Shown in pieces: positions 36,329 through 45,930 of a stretch of DNA of 51,577 nt (the first letter of the stretch is position 1; every line of letters begins with the position of its first letter). The DNA comes from Pseudomonadota bacterium (GTDB lineage: Bacteria; Pseudomonadota; Gammaproteobacteria; Steroidobacterales; Steroidobacteraceae): NCBI GenBank assembly GCA_021822385.1, contig JAKARC010000016.1:1-51577 (forward strand), given 5' to 3'. The notes beneath the pieces are model-generated. The model made no database searches. It saw only the letters and a list, made by a program, of their open reading frames with translations, and had not been told where the DNA came from. The position numbers were made by a program, and so were the translations under genes.

Positions 36329-36799
36329 TCACGCCGTACTGCCGGCTGAGCCCACGCGATCGACTTCGGGAAACTGCCGCTGCAACTTCGCGAGGGCACC
36401 GCTCCATCCGCCGGCGTGACTGCGGGCCGAAGCCTCGGTCGACAGCGCGGAGTGCAAGAGCGTCAATTCGGTGCCCGTATCGATCGGACGCAGGCGAAAC
36501 TCGAGCCTCGACACATTGCCCGACTCTTCCGCTTCACCACCCGCATCCCACCGCCAGCTCATGACCACCCGCGTGGGCCCGTTGATCTCTAGAAACTCCC
36601 CCGTGCACTCGTGCTCACGTCCGTCAACTGTGCGAAACCGTACCCGGAAACTTCCGCCAACGCGTGGATCGGCAGCCGCAGACAGGGTGGACAGGTCGTC
36701 GGGGCCCCACCACGATGCAATGCCGTCCGCACTCACCAGAGCCTCGAAAACAATGTCGGGGCGCGCGGCGATCCGGCGGACGAGGGTCACTTGTGTCAT
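36329..36799 (-). CDS. SRPBCC/AHSA1-domain protein
   Basis: The 156-residue START-like domain protein has the AHSA1 pattern VTLVRRIAARPDIVFEALVS, SWWGPDD, GGSFRVRFRTVDGREH and GTELTLLHS. Such proteins bind hydrophobic ligands in a helix-grip cavity and are often encoded next to ArsR-type repressors. ATG 36799 overlaps the arsR stop as ATGA, fixing the start. Ligand unknown. Confidence 0.88.
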   Translation of the reverse strand: MTQVTLVRRIAARPDIVFEALVSADGIASWWGPDDLSTLSAAADPRVGGSFRVRFRTVDGREHECTGEFLEINGPTRVVMSWRWDAGGEAEESGNVSRLEFRLRPIDTGTELTLLHSALSTEASARSHAGGWSGALAKLQRQFPEVDRVGSAGSTA

Positions 36800-37152
36800 T
36801 TGTCCGAACCGTCTGCTTCGCGCTCGCGCGCTTGCGCATACCTGACGAGCCGATCGAGACTCGTGGTCCAAAACAGCTCGTGGCGCTTGAGCCAGTCCAT
36901 TGCGATGTGCAGTGATCCGGCCTCGATTTCCACCCAGACCGTCCGGCCCGACTTGGAGCGGCGGACGAGGCCTGTCTGATCGAGCACTGCCACATGCTTC
37001 AGTATCGCCGGCAGCGTGACCGCAAACGGTTCCGCAAGCTCGCTGATCGACAGTCGGGGCGCGCGTGCCAGTCGTGCCAGTATGGCGCGGCGCGTCGGAT
37101 CGCCCAGTGCTGAGAATATTTGATTGAGTCGTGCTTCGCTATGATTAACCAT
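36796..37152 (-). CDS. ArsR-family winged-helix repressor
   Basis: The 118-residue regulator has the ArsR core LNQIFSALGDPTRRAILARL and the recognition region ISELAEPFAVTLPAILKHVAVL. The metal-binding ELCVCDL motif of ArsR/SmtB is absent, so it belongs to the non-metal group commonly paired with AHSA1 proteins. ATG 37152 is the family start; an open frame continues to 37350. A palindrome and a TTGACA box lie directly upstream, fitting autoregulation. Confidence 0.88.
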   Translation of the reverse strand: MVNHSEARLNQIFSALGDPTRRAILARLARAPRLSISELAEPFAVTLPAILKHVAVLDQTGLVRRSKSGRTVWVEIEAGSLHIAMDWLKRHELFWTTSLDRLVRYAQAREREADGSDK

Positions 37153-37160
37153 TTGGTAAA

Positions 37161-37188
37161 GTGTCTGATAGATATGACACCCTGTCAA
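37161..37188 (-). promoter_or_regulatory. Promoter/operator of the arsR-SRPBCC unit
   Basis: On the minus strand a consensus -35 TTGACA (37183-37188) is followed by GTGTC and GACAC arms of a 20-base imperfect palindrome (37161-37180), ending nine bases before the arsR start. No consensus -10 is clear at 16-18 base spacing (best GACACT). The layout suggests the repressor binds its own promoter. Confidence 0.5.
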
Positions 37189-37873
37189 GATGGATGCCGA
37201 GCACACGCCAGAAGGTGTGCAGCCAGGCCAGCACGCAATCCTCAATCCCACGCATACGGTGACGGCGCGCGTGACCGGACGTGGAGTAAGGACAATATCC
37301 GCCCGGCTTGCTGACTTCCCAGCGTCCTCGCGCTTGAAGAATTGCGTCACTCACAGTCTGCGCGCGGCGCATCGCGACCCCGGGCTGAACGGGACTTGAC
37401 ACTATCGGGCTGCGTTGCCAACGGATACGCTGGCAACGTACGGGTCAGGCAGCGGTTGCGATCTGGTCGGGCATTGGCCCGGCGCACCTTGCCGCGGCCT
37501 TGCTACGGACTTGGCGCGGCCTGCGCATTATCCTGTGGCACTGCGAAAATCTGCGCCAAGGATCAGCGCGCGGACCGCCTCCACACGATCAACGGCACGA
37601 TCCAGCACTCGCTATTTCGCCATCATCCGTTCCGTCCTGACAAGTGCCGCGTGACGTTCATTCTCAACGCGGCAGCCCAGGATCATCGCCGCATCGAAAT
37701 TCAGCCTCAACCCGGTGCCACCGCGTCACTCCGCGGACCGTATCGGGCCGGCGGCCGCGGCCTCGGATCCATGGGACGGCCGACCGCGATCGCGGCCAGG
37801 GCGTGACCGAACCGGGCGAGCGTGGATGGAGGATGGCGCTCCTGACTACACGCCAGCGCTGGAACGGTCCAGG
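37189..37873. other. Gap without a convincing gene between arsR and ssb
   Basis: No gene is assignable in these 685 bases. An open plus frame (37342-37806) has a protein-like stretch (HTINGTIQHSLF) but no known family. An 8-base inverted repeat CGTTGCCA/TGGCAACG with a 10-base loop lies at 37413-37438, without a T-run. A TTGACA on the plus strand (37396-37401) has no matching -10. The stretch may be decayed accessory DNA. Confidence 0.4.
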
Positions 37874-38332
37874 CTAGAACGGAATGTCGTCATCGAAATC
37901 CGCCCCTTCCCCGGAACCGGAGGGCGGAGCGGACTCCGCGCTCTCGCGCGCCTCCGGAGCGCCGCCACTGGTGGCCGCACTGGCGCCGCCGCCCCCGCGG
38001 CCGCCGAGCATCTGCATCTCGTTGGCGACGATTTCCGTGGAATAACGCTCATTGCCCTGCTTGTCCTGCCACTTGCGGGTCCGCAGGCTGCCTTCAATAT
38101 AGACTTGGGAACCTTTGCGCAGGTATTCGGCGGCAATTTCGGCCAGCCGCCCGAACATCGCGACGCGATGCCATTCGGTGCGTTCCTGCTGTTCGCCGCT
38201 TTGCTTGTCGCGCCAGGACTCGGTGGTGGCGATGCGCAGATTCGCGACCGAGCTGCCCGAGGGCATTGCGCGAGTCTCGGGGTCGGCCCCCAGATGACCG
38301 ATGAGAATGACCTTGTTGATGCCACGCGCCAT
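37874..38332 (-). CDS. ssb: Single-stranded DNA-binding protein
   Basis: The 152-residue protein has the SSB OB-fold start [25 protein letters not shown] and [11 protein letters not shown], a Gly-rich linker and the acidic tip DFDDDIPF that recruits partner proteins. It coats ssDNA in replication, recombination and repair. ATG 38332 is the family start. It is divergent from uvrA across 159 bases; I see no CTGT-N8-ACAG LexA box there. Confidence 0.97.
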   Translation of the reverse strand: MARGINKVILIGHLGADPETRAMPSGSSVANLRIATTESWRDKQSGEQQERTEWHRVAMFGRLAEIAAEYLRKGSQVYIEGSLRTRKWQDKQGNERYSTEIVANEMQMLGGRGGGGASAATSGGAPEARESAESAPPSGSGEGADFDDDIPF

Positions 38333-38491
38333 GATGGAGCCCTCCGAAACGGTCCGGCATTGTAGACGGCAGCGACTCCCGAGTGAAACCGGATCTGGCG
38401 GCGTGAATGTGCAATTTTGCGCCCGTCCGGCTCGGCGCCACCCCGGGGCAGGGACACCCTGGGATGCGGCCCGCGCGTACACTGGAGGGCT

Positions 38492-41359
38492 ATGCAGGAA
38501 ATCCGCATCCGCGGAGCGCGGACCCACAATCTCAAGAGCGTCGATCTCGATCTGCCGCGCGGGCGGCTGATCGTCATGACAGGACTGTCCGGCTCGGGCA
38601 AATCCTCGCTCGCCTTCGATACGCTCTACGCCGAAGGCCGGCGCCGGTACGTCGAGTCCCTCTCGACCTATGCCCGGCAGTTCCTTGCGATGATGGACAA
38701 GCCGGACGTCGATCAGATCGAGGGCCTGTCGCCGGCGATCGCCATCGAGCAGAAGGCGAGCATGCACAACCCGCGCTCGACCGTCGGGACCGTGGCCGAG
38801 ATTTACGACTATCTTCGCCTGCTGTTCGCGCGCGCCGGCGTGCCGCGCTGCCCCGATCACGCGCTCGATCTGGAGGCTCAGACCGTCAGCCAGATGGTCG
38901 ATCAGGTCGTGAAATTACCGGCCGGCACGGCCATCGCCGTGCTGGCGCCGATCGCCGCGGACCGCAAGGGCGCCCAGAGCGAGGCACTGCGCGCCCTGGC
39001 CGGGCAGGGCTTCATGCGCGTGCGCATCGATGGACGGATGCATGAAATCGACGTCCTGCCTGAACTCGACCCCAAGCGTAAGCATACCCTCGAAGCCGTT
39101 GTCGACCGCCTGCGCGTAAAACCCGATGCGGCACAGCGTCTGGCCGAGTCGCTGGAGACGGCCTTGCGCGTTGGCTCCGGGTTTGTGCGGATCGCGCCCC
39201 TCGGCGACCCCGCCGACGGGACGCCGACGGGAGCAGCGGAGCTGGTGTTTTCCAGCCGTCACGCCTGCCCCGTCTGCGGCTACAGCGTACCGCCGCTCGA
39301 GCCGAAGCTATTCTCGTTCAACAGCCCGCTCGGCGCCTGCCCCGCCTGCGATGGACTCGGCGCAGAGCAGTTCTTCGACCCGCAGCGTGTGGTGGCGCAT
39401 CCGCAGCTGTCCCTCGCCGGCGGCGCGGTGCGTGGCTGGGACCGCCGGAATGCGCATTTCTTCCAGCTCATCCAAGCACTGGCACGCCACTATCACTTCG
39501 ACATTGAGACCCCTTGGATCGATCTGCCCGAGCACGTACGGGGTGTACTGCTGCAGGGCAGCGGGACCGAGCCGATCGAGATCGCGTACGGCGTAGGCGC
39601 CGGCGCGCGCAAGCCACAGCCCTTTGAGGGCATTCTGCCGAACTTGCAGCGGCGTTACCGCGAGACCGACTCGCCCGCCGTGCGTGCGGAACTGGCGCGC
39701 TTCCTCGGCACGCGCACCTGTGTCGAGTGCGGCGGCACGCGGCTCAATCGCGCCGCCCGCGGGGTGTACGTCGGGCCGTTCAGCCTGCCGCAGCTGGCCG
39801 CGCTCGGCATCGAGCAAGCGCTTGACGTATTGGGCAACCTGCAACTGCCGGGCTGGCGGGGCGAGGTGGCCGCGCAGATCCTGCGTGAAGTGCTGGCGCG
39901 GCTACACTTCCTCAACGACGTGGGGCTGGGTTACCTCACCTTGGATCGGGGTGCCGATACGCTCTCGGGCGGCGAAGCGCAGCGGATCCGCCTGGCGAGC
40001 CAGGTCGGCTCGGGGCTCACCGGCGTGATGTATATCCTCGATGAACCTTCAATCGGTCTGCACCCGCGTGACAACCGCAGGCTGCTCGTGACCTTGCAAC
40101 GCTTGCGTGATATCGGCAACACCGTCATCGTGGTCGAGCACGACGAAGAAGCGATCCGCGCGGCCGATTTCGTCGTGGATATGGGGCCTGGCGCTGGCGT
40201 CCATGGCGGGCGCGTGGTGGCCTGCGGCACATCGGCGCAGATCGAAGCAAACGACGCTTCGCTCACCGGGCAGTACCTGAGCGGCCGGCGCCGCATCGCC
40301 GTGCCGGACAGGCGCGCCCGTTACACCCCCGGACGGTTGCTGCGCATCGTGGGTGCCTCGGGCAACAACCTTCGCAACGTGGATGCCGACATACCGCTCG
40401 GCCTCCTCACGTGCGTCACCGGCGTGTCGGGCTCGGGAAAATCCACGCTGATCATCGACACGCTATTCACTCACGCGCACGCGCACTTCAACGGCGCGAG
40501 CGCGCTCCCATCCGCCCCGTGCGTGCGCATCGAAGGGCTGGAGCAGCTCGAGGCCGTCATCGATATCGACCAGAGCCCCATTGGGCGCACGCCGCGCTCG
40601 AACGCCGCCACATACACCAGTCTGTTCGCCACGGTACGGGAGTTGTTCGCCGCAGTACCTGAAGCGCGCGCGCGCGGCTACAACGCCGGTCGCTTCAGCT
40701 TCAACGTCAAGGGTGGACGCTGCGAGGCTTGTCAGGGCGAGGGCGTGCGGCGCGTCGAGATGCATTTTCTGCCCGACGTCTACGTGCCCTGCGACATCTG
40801 TCAGGGACAACGTTACAACCGAGAGACCCTGGACATCCGCTATCGCGGCAAGAACATTCATGAAGTGTTGCAGATGACCGTCGAGGAAGCGACGGGGTTC
40901 TTCGCCAGCGTCCCCGCGATCAGCGCGAAGCTGACCACGCTGCGGGACGTAGGTCTGTCCTACCTGCATCTCGGACAGAACGCAACGACGCTCTCGGGCG
41001 GGGAAGCGCAACGCCTGAAGCTCTCACGCGAACTCGCCAAGCGCTCGGCCGGGCGCACCCTCTACATCCTGGATGAACCGACCACCGGCCTGCACTTCCA
41101 CGATGTCGCCCAGCTGCTGCACGTGCTGCTGCGTCTGCGCGATCAGGGCAACACTGTCGTCGTCATCGAGCACAACCTCGATGTCATCAAGTGTGCCGAC
41201 TGGCTGATCGATCTCGGGCCCGAAGGAGGCGAGGCCGGCGGGCGGATCGTCGCGTCAGGCACCCCCGAGGCGGTCGCGAACAGTGCCGCGTCCCATACCG
41301 GTATGTGTCTGCGCACGATATTGCCGACACCGGCGCCCGCAGACCGGGCGCTTGGCTGA
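38492..41359 (+). CDS. uvrA: Excinuclease ABC subunit A
   Basis: The 955-residue protein has two ABC-type ATPase modules: the first with [14 protein letters not shown], the second with [11 protein letters not shown], each with an LSGGEAQR signature ([14 protein letters not shown] and [14 protein letters not shown]) and a zinc module with CEAC and CDIC. It recognises lesions in nucleotide excision repair with UvrB. ATG 38492 follows a GGAGGG site; the open frame from 38417 has no family residues. Confidence 0.97.
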   Translation: MQEIRIRGARTHNLKSVDLDLPRGRLIVMTGLSGSGKSSLAFDTLYAEGRRRYVESLSTYARQFLAMMDKPDVDQIEGLSPAIAIEQKASMHNPRSTVGTVAEIYDYLRLLFARAGVPRCPDHALDLEAQTVSQMVDQVVKLPAGTAIAVLAPIAADRKGAQSEALRALAGQGFMRVRIDGRMHEIDVLPELDPKRKHTLEAVVDRLRVKPDAAQRLAESLETALRVGSGFVRIAPLGDPADGTPTGAAELVFSSRHACPVCGYSVPPLEPKLFSFNSPLGACPACDGLGAEQFFDPQRVVAHPQLSLAGGAVRGWDRRNAHFFQLIQALARHYHFDIETPWIDLPEHVRGVLLQGSGTEPIEIAYGVGAGARKPQPFEGILPNLQRRYRETDSPAVRAELARFLGTRTCVECGGTRLNRAARGVYVGPFSLPQLAALGIEQALDVLGNLQLPGWRGEVAAQILREVLARLHFLNDVGLGYLTLDRGADTLSGGEAQRIRLASQVGSGLTGVMYILDEPSIGLHPRDNRRLLVTLQRLRDIGNTVIVVEHDEEAIRAADFVVDMGPGAGVHGGRVVACGTSAQIEANDASLTGQYLSGRRRIAVPDRRARYTPGRLLRIVGASGNNLRNVDADIPLGLLTCVTGVSGSGKSTLIIDTLFTHAHAHFNGASALPSAPCVRIEGLEQLEAVIDIDQSPIGRTPRSNAATYTSLFATVRELFAAVPEARARGYNAGRFSFNVKGGRCEACQGEGVRRVEMHFLPDVYVPCDICQGQRYNRETLDIRYRGKNIHEVLQMTVEEATGFFASVPAISAKLTTLRDVGLSYLHLGQNATTLSGGEAQRLKLSRELAKRSAGRTLYILDEPTTGLHFHDVAQLLHVLLRLRDQGNTVVVIEHNLDVIKCADWLIDLGPEGGEAGGRIVASGTPEAVANSAASHTGMCLRTILPTPAPADRALG

Positions 41360-41376
41360 GACTGAATCGCCGCCGC

Positions 41377-41419
41377 AAAAAACACGGCCCGCGTGAGGTC
41401 GGCTCACCTCGTGCGGGCC
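41377..41419 (-). terminator. Rho-independent terminator for the lipoprotein gene, perhaps also serving uvrA
   Basis: A long hairpin (GGCCCGC...GCGGGCC arms, 14 positions with two non-Watson-Crick pairs, at 41386-41419) is followed on the minus strand by six T (41377-41382). It lies 49 bases after the lipoprotein stop and 18 after the convergent uvrA stop. On the plus strand there is no T-run, so any action on uvrA would be weaker. Confidence 0.75.
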
Positions 41420-41467
41420 ATGTACAGCAGTCCGCTGCCCGGGGCCCTGGCCCCGGAAAACGACCGC

Positions 41468-41740
41468 TTACTTCTTCTTGCTACCGCCCGCCGGAGGCGT
41501 CGTGGTGCCGCTGGTGTCACCACTGGAGCTGCTGCCCATGCCAGAGGAGGATTTCGATCCGCTGGACATCGACGAGGAGCTGCTGCCCTTGGTGGTGGTG
41601 GAAGAGGACGGCGTGGACATGCTGCTCGATGTCGACGGCGTCGCTGCCGGAGTGGTGGTCGGCTGGGTGGATGACTGCTTAGCGCAAGCGGTCAAAAGCA
41701 TAGCGGCGGCAAGCGCGCTAAGTGCAACTTTGATTTTCAT
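41468..41740 (-). CDS. Small Ser/Thr-rich lipoprotein
   Basis: This 90-residue protein has a lipoprotein signal (MKIKVALSALAAAMLLTAC, lipobox LTAC with Cys19). The mature part is almost only Ser, Thr, Met, Gly and Pro, ending in GGSKKK. It resembles no enzyme; such low-complexity lipoproteins may be surface spacers or short glycosylated stalks. The frame opens far upstream, but ATG 41740 begins the signal peptide. It has its own candidate promoter (TATAAT) and terminator. Function unknown. Confidence 0.75.
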   Translation of the reverse strand: MKIKVALSALAAAMLLTACAKQSSTQPTTTPAATPSTSSSMSTPSSSTTTKGSSSSSMSSGSKSSSGMGSSSSGDTSGTTTPPAGGSKKK

Positions 41741-41795
41741 CGATAATACCCCGGTGGAATGTGCTTGAGAGGTCAGTGAACAGATTTTGAACGCA

Positions 41796-41801
41796 ATTAT
41801 A
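41796..41801 (-). promoter_or_regulatory. Candidate -10 box of the lipoprotein gene
   Basis: A perfect TATAAT on the minus strand lies 55 bases before the lipoprotein start in a local AT-rich patch. The -35 region at 17-18 bases is poor (AGAGTA or CAGAGT), so an activator or another sigma factor is possible. Confidence 0.4.
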
Positions 41802-42017
41802 GTCGTTCCGCGACTCCGTACTCTGGTCGCGCGCAGGACTATCTTATCGGTTCGCGCGCCGATTTGAAACCGTCCACTCGTCGCATGACGACGACAGCAT
41901 GCATGGATCGGCCGCCTTTCTCGCCTCTCTCCGCGCAGGTCCCGATTCAGGCCTGAGACACCGGTGCCGTGCCCGAAAGTCGTACACTGCCTGCCGTCGC
42001 GTTTACGGCCTGCAGCC

Positions 42018-43388
42018 ATGACCGAACGGTATCCCACCCCCTGTATTCCCGACGCCCTCACCCTCGGGACGCTGTTCGCGCCGCACCTGGCGGAAGTCTG
42101 CCGGCGAACCGAAGCGGCGCTCGAGGCCTGCGCCTATCGCGACCTCATCGTGCATTCCGGCACGCAGCGGCCGGTGTTCCAGGACGATCGGACCTACCCG
42201 TTCGAGGTCAATGCTGCGTTCAAGGTCTGGGTACCGCTGTCCGATGTGCCCGACTGCTTCATACACTTCATTCCGGGCCGACGTCCACGCCTGCTCCTGC
42301 ACCAGCCGACCGACTATTGGTACAAGCCGGCGCCGCGGCCGCAGGCGTACTGGACCGAGGCGTTCGATATCGTACCGTGTGCCGATCTACGGGCGGCCCG
42401 GGCGGCCCTGCCCGGGGACCTGAGCCACACGGCCTACCTCGGGGAAGACTCCGGCGGACTGGCGGGCGCATCCGGCCTGACCCTGAATCCGCCCCGGCTC
42501 ATCCGTCACCTCGATTATCCTCGGGCGTGGAAATCCCCGTATGAACTCGCCTGCCTGCGGGCCGCCAATCGCCTGGGGGCCGACGGGCACCGGGCTGCGG
42601 CTCAGGCCTTCGCGGCCGGGGGCGCGGAATTCGATATCGAGATGGCGTTTCTCGCCGCGTGCCGGCAACGCGAACAGGAACTCCCGTACAATCCGATCGT
42701 CGCGCTGAACGACAACGGTGCGACCCTGCACTATCAGATGCTCGAGAAACATCCGCCGCGCGCTCACCGATCGCTGCTGATCGACGCGGGCGCGGAATTC
42801 GCCGGCTATGCCAGCGACATCACCCGCACCTATGCCGCGACCCCGGGCGAATTCGCCGACCTCGTGCAGGCCATGGACCGGTTGCAGCAGGGTCTGTGCA
42901 CCCGGGTCGCGGCCGGGATCGACTGGCGCGAAATACACCGGCTCGCGCATGAGCGCGTCGCCGAAGTGCTGCGGGCGGCCGACCTCATCACGTGCTCGGC
43001 CGAGACGGCGGTCGCGAGCGGCGTGACCCGGGTGTTCCTACCGCATGGCATCGGCCATCTGCTCGGCCTGGAGGTTCACGACGCCGGCGGATTGATGCGC
43101 GCGCCGGATGGCGGGGACATCGATCCGCCCGAGGACCATCCTCACCTGCGTCTGTTGCGCACGCTCGAGCCGGGATTCGTCGTCACCATGGAACCGGGGA
43201 TCTATTTCATCGAACCGCTGCTCGCGGCCGCTCGAGCCGACGCGCGCGCACCGCTGATCCGCTGGACACATCTCGAGGCGCTGCGGCCTTACGGCGGCAT
43301 CCGCATCGAGGACGACCTGGCGGTCACGGCGACGGGCGCCGAGAACCTGACCCGGGACGCCTTCACGCTCGCCGGTACCGCGCAGTAA
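42018..43388 (+). CDS. pepQ: Xaa-Pro dipeptidase PepQ
   Basis: The 456-residue M24 peptidase has an N-terminal creatinase-like domain and the pita-bread domain with metal ligands Asp256 (LLIDAGAE), Asp267 (ASDITRTY), the His in HGIGHLLGLEVHD, and Glu in TMEPGIYF and RIEDD. It splits dipeptides ending in Pro and can act on organophosphates. ATG 42018 is chosen because TERYPTPC follows; the frame is open to 41964. The pip gene at 15682 gives the genome a second proline-specific peptidase. Confidence 0.92.
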   Translation: MTERYPTPCIPDALTLGTLFAPHLAEVCRRTEAALEACAYRDLIVHSGTQRPVFQDDRTYPFEVNAAFKVWVPLSDVPDCFIHFIPGRRPRLLLHQPTDYWYKPAPRPQAYWTEAFDIVPCADLRAARAALPGDLSHTAYLGEDSGGLAGASGLTLNPPRLIRHLDYPRAWKSPYELACLRAANRLGADGHRAAAQAFAAGGAEFDIEMAFLAACRQREQELPYNPIVALNDNGATLHYQMLEKHPPRAHRSLLIDAGAEFAGYASDITRTYAATPGEFADLVQAMDRLQQGLCTRVAAGIDWREIHRLAHERVAEVLRAADLITCSAETAVASGVTRVFLPHGIGHLLGLEVHDAGGLMRAPDGGDIDPPEDHPHLRLLRTLEPGFVVTMEPGIYFIEPLLAAARADARAPLIRWTHLEALRPYGGIRIEDDLAVTATGAENLTRDAFTLAGTAQ

Positions 43389-43431
43389 GGCAGCCGCTGC
43401 CCGCGCCGTCCCTGGCGCGCGGCCCGGCGGT

Positions 43432-44049
43432 TCAGGCCGGCTCGGTCGTTTTCCAGGCTTCCAGTGTCTGGACCTGCGCCAACCAGCGCCCGAGGTGACC
43501 GAACCCGCCCAGCGGCAGATGGGAGCGCTCCGTATAAGTCAGGCATGCCCCCAGAGACAGGTCCGCGAGCGACAGCCCACCGGCACAGATCCACTCGCGC
43601 CCGGCGAGATGGGTATCGAGGATGGCGGCGAATTCTCTCACCAGGGCTTCGCCGCGCTTGACCTCGTCGGGATCGGCGCCGCCAAGGCCGAGTCGCCCCT
43701 TGACCCAGTGCTCCCAGTTGAGGATCGCGACGGCGGGTCCGAAATGCTGCGCGCTCCAGAACAACCAGCGGTTCACATCTGCGCGCGCTCGAATCGCGCC
43801 TGGATAGAGCCTTTGACCCGGGGTCAGGTCACACAGGTACTGCATGATGGCTTGGGATTCCCACAACACGAAGCCGTCGTCATCGAGAACCGGGACCTTG
43901 TGGTTGGGATTAAGCTTGAGAAACTGCGGCTGTCGATGCTCGCCCTTGGCGAAATCGATCATGACGAGTTCGACCGGCGTGCCGAGCTGCACGGCGGTCA
44001 TCACGGCCCTGCGGGCATTCGTCGATTGTGGATGATGATAAAGACGCAT
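43432..44049 (-). CDS. Glutathione S-transferase family protein
   Basis: The 205-residue protein has a thioredoxin-like N-terminal domain with HHPQSTNARRAV (likely catalytic Ser/Asn), HKVPVLDDDGF with the cis-Pro, and WESQAIMQYL, then a helical C-terminal domain with LADLSLGAC. It is a soluble GST of the bacterial beta/theta-like type, conjugating or isomerising with glutathione. It is convergent with pepQ. Substrate unknown. Confidence 0.9.
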   Translation of the reverse strand: MRLYHHPQSTNARRAVMTAVQLGTPVELVMIDFAKGEHRQPQFLKLNPNHKVPVLDDDGFVLWESQAIMQYLCDLTPGQRLYPGAIRARADVNRWLFWSAQHFGPAVAILNWEHWVKGRLGLGGADPDEVKRGEALVREFAAILDTHLAGREWICAGGLSLADLSLGACLTYTERSHLPLGGFGHLGRWLAQVQTLEAWKTTEPA

Positions 44050-44140
44050 GGGTCACGCTCCGAGCGGTGTTGGTACGCGGCTATCGTGCCGCACACCCGT
44101 GACAAATTCTGTCAGCAGCGCCCGGGGTGCCGCTGTCCGC

Positions 44141-44830
44141 TCACGCCGGTTCAGGCAGTTGGCGCGCGCGCCGCCAGTCCCGCTCGAGCGCACGCCGGGA
44201 GCGCGGATACCCGCTCGCCATCATCTCGAGCTGCGCGATCCGGTCGGCCCGAAAGTGACGAAAATCCCCGCGCAGCTCGCACCAGGCGCCGATGACACGC
44301 GCACCCTCGAAAAAGGCCAACACGATCGGCCAGATCGTGCGCCGGGTGTGCTCGCCGGCAGCATTCACATACAGGATGCTCAGCTTGCGCTCGCAGCGCA
44401 GGGCCTCACGGATGACCCGCAGATCCGGCTGCGAGGCGAGGCTTGCGAGCCGCGGCGCCCACAGCGCCGTCTCCGCCAGCTGATCACGCAAATCCCGCGG
44501 TGAGGCGGTCGCGATCTTCGCGAGCGCCGCATCGGCCGCCCGGGCCAGCGCCGGATCGCCCTGTCCCTTGACCCAGCGCGCGCCGAGCACCAGCGCTTCG
44601 AGCTCCTCGACACCGAACATCAGCGGCGGCAGGAAGAAGCCGCTGCGCAGCACATAGCCGACACCCGCCTCGCCCTCAATGGGCGCACCGAGCGCCGCGA
44701 GCGTCTGCACGTCCCGATAGACGGTCCGCACCGAGACTGCGAGTTCCGCCGCAAGACGGGCCGCGCTCACCGGCCGGCGCCGGCTGCGCAAGACGTCCAT
44801 CAACTTGAACAGCCGGGAGGTCCGGGTCAT
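44141..44830 (-). CDS. YafY-type HTH/WYL-domain transcriptional regulator
   Basis: The 229-residue protein has an N-terminal DeoR/HTH_11 winged helix (RLFKLMDVLRSRRRPVSAARL, AELAVSVRTVYRDVQTL) and a C-terminal WYL-like ligand domain (SILYVNAAGEHTRRTIWP and FRADRI). Such regulators often control the next gene. A GST lies downstream by 91 bases and a cupin 39 bases upstream on the same strand. Effector unknown. Confidence 0.87.
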   Translation of the reverse strand: MTRTSRLFKLMDVLRSRRRPVSAARLAAELAVSVRTVYRDVQTLAALGAPIEGEAGVGYVLRSGFFLPPLMFGVEELEALVLGARWVKGQGDPALARAADAALAKIATASPRDLRDQLAETALWAPRLASLASQPDLRVIREALRCERKLSILYVNAAGEHTRRTIWPIVLAFFEGARVIGAWCELRGDFRHFRADRIAQLEMMASGYPRSRRALERDWRRARQLPEPA

Positions 44831-44869
44831 GGTCCTGCCCGCCGCAGCTGCACGAGCGGCCCGCTTGGC

Positions 44870-45340
44870 TCACCCGGTGCGGGTCGGATACGGCGAACCG
44901 TCCTTGTGTCTGTAGATGTCTTCATTGCAGCGCAACTGCAGATCAATGTCGGGATACTCGACAGCATCGTGCGCACGGTTGCGCGCGCCCACCTCGAGCA
45001 CGATTGCCTCCCTGTGGCCGCGATTCTGCAGATGATGCCCATCCGGGTCACCGGCCTTGAAACCAGCGCACTCCCCGGCCCGCAGCACTTCCTCGCCGGC
45101 GCTGGTGACGAGCACCACCTCGCCGGACAGGACGTAGACGAACTCATCCTCGGCGCTGTGCCAATGCCGCTGGCTGGACCAGGCGCCCGGGGGAAGCTTC
45201 AACCGGTTGACCCCAAATTGCGTCAGCCCGGCGAGGTCACCCAGGCGCCAGCGCACGCGGTGCCGGCAGGGCTCATCATAGGGAGGCGGATACCCACTGC
45301 CCTCACGCGCGGCCATAGCCGTCGCATCAATCTTTTTCAC
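44870..45340 (-). CDS. Cupin-domain protein
   Basis: The 156-residue protein has an N-terminal GSGYPPPYDEPC motif and the double-stranded beta-helix cupin motif around HWHSAEDEFVYVLSGEVVLV and GECAGFKAGDPDGHHLQN, with metal-binding His and Glu. This single-domain group is common in Proteobacteria and of unknown enzymatic role. GTG 45340 is chosen because family members start just before KKIDATA-like residues. It lies 39 bases before the yafY-like gene. Confidence 0.82.
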   Translation of the reverse strand: MKKIDATAMAAREGSGYPPPYDEPCRHRVRWRLGDLAGLTQFGVNRLKLPPGAWSSQRHWHSAEDEFVYVLSGEVVLVTSAGEEVLRAGECAGFKAGDPDGHHLQNRGHREAIVLEVGARNRAHDAVEYPDIDLQLRCNEDIYRHKDGSPYPTRTG

Positions 45341-45390
45341 GGTAGCAAGCTCGGGGTCGGGCCACGGTGCGCCGGCGCGCAAGACTGTCG

Positions 45391-45789
45391 CTAGTGCTTG
45401 GCGAGGAGGTCACGGATCTCGCCCAGCAATTCCTCGGACTTCGTCGGCGGCGGGGGCGCCGCGGGCGCCGCGGGCGCCGGCCGGCGCACGCGATTGATCA
45501 CTTTGATCAGCGCGAACAACGCCAGCGCGATGAGCACAAACTCGAACACCGACTGGACGAACAGCCCGTATTGCAGCAGTACCGGCTTGCCGGCCACGCC
45601 CGGACCGATCTTGACGGCCAGTTTGCTGAAATCGACCCGGCCGATGAGCAGGCCGAGCGGCGGCATGATGACGTTGGCCACCAGAGAGTTGACGATCTTG
45701 CCGAAGGCTCCGCCAATGACGAAGCCGACCGCCAGATCAATGACACTGCCCTTGATTGCGAATTCTTTGAATTCGGACAGAACACTCAC
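45391..45789 (-). CDS. mscL: Large-conductance mechanosensitive channel
   Basis: The 132-residue channel subunit has FKEFAIKGSVIDLAVGFVIGGAFGKIVNSLV as its first helix region, a second helix (FEFVLIALALFALI) and the C-terminal helix SEELLGEIRDLL. Homopentamers open on hypo-osmotic shock. GTG 45789 follows a GAGGGAGGG site and gives the usual length (E. coli 136); an upstream frame to 45915 is antisense-like. Confidence 0.95.
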   Translation of the reverse strand: MSVLSEFKEFAIKGSVIDLAVGFVIGGAFGKIVNSLVANVIMPPLGLLIGRVDFSKLAVKIGPGVAGKPVLLQYGLFVQSVFEFVLIALALFALIKVINRVRRPAPAAPAAPPPPTKSEELLGEIRDLLAKH

Positions 45790-45930
45790 GGCACGCCCTC
45801 CCTCAGAAGTGTGCACATGCCAGAGCGTAACGGATCCTGCGCGCGCCCGCAAAAGCGGCGGGCGGATCCGGCCGGACGCGTCCTTGCGCCCGCCGCGGGG
45901 CGTGCCCGCGGGCATCCCGCCGACGGCGGT

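Noticed and set aside
37413-37438. Hairpin CGTTGCCA/TGGCAACG as terminator or attachment site
   Set aside because: No T-run, no nearby integrase and no direct repeats marking an insertion; left as an unexplained inverted repeat.
38333-38491. LexA box between ssb and uvrA
   Set aside because: No CTGT-N8-ACAG or close variant was visible on reading the interval.
45790-45930. Terminator after rplQ
   Set aside because: GC-rich palindromes are present (for example TGCCCGCGGGCA), but no T-run follows on the minus strand, so an intrinsic terminator is not supported.
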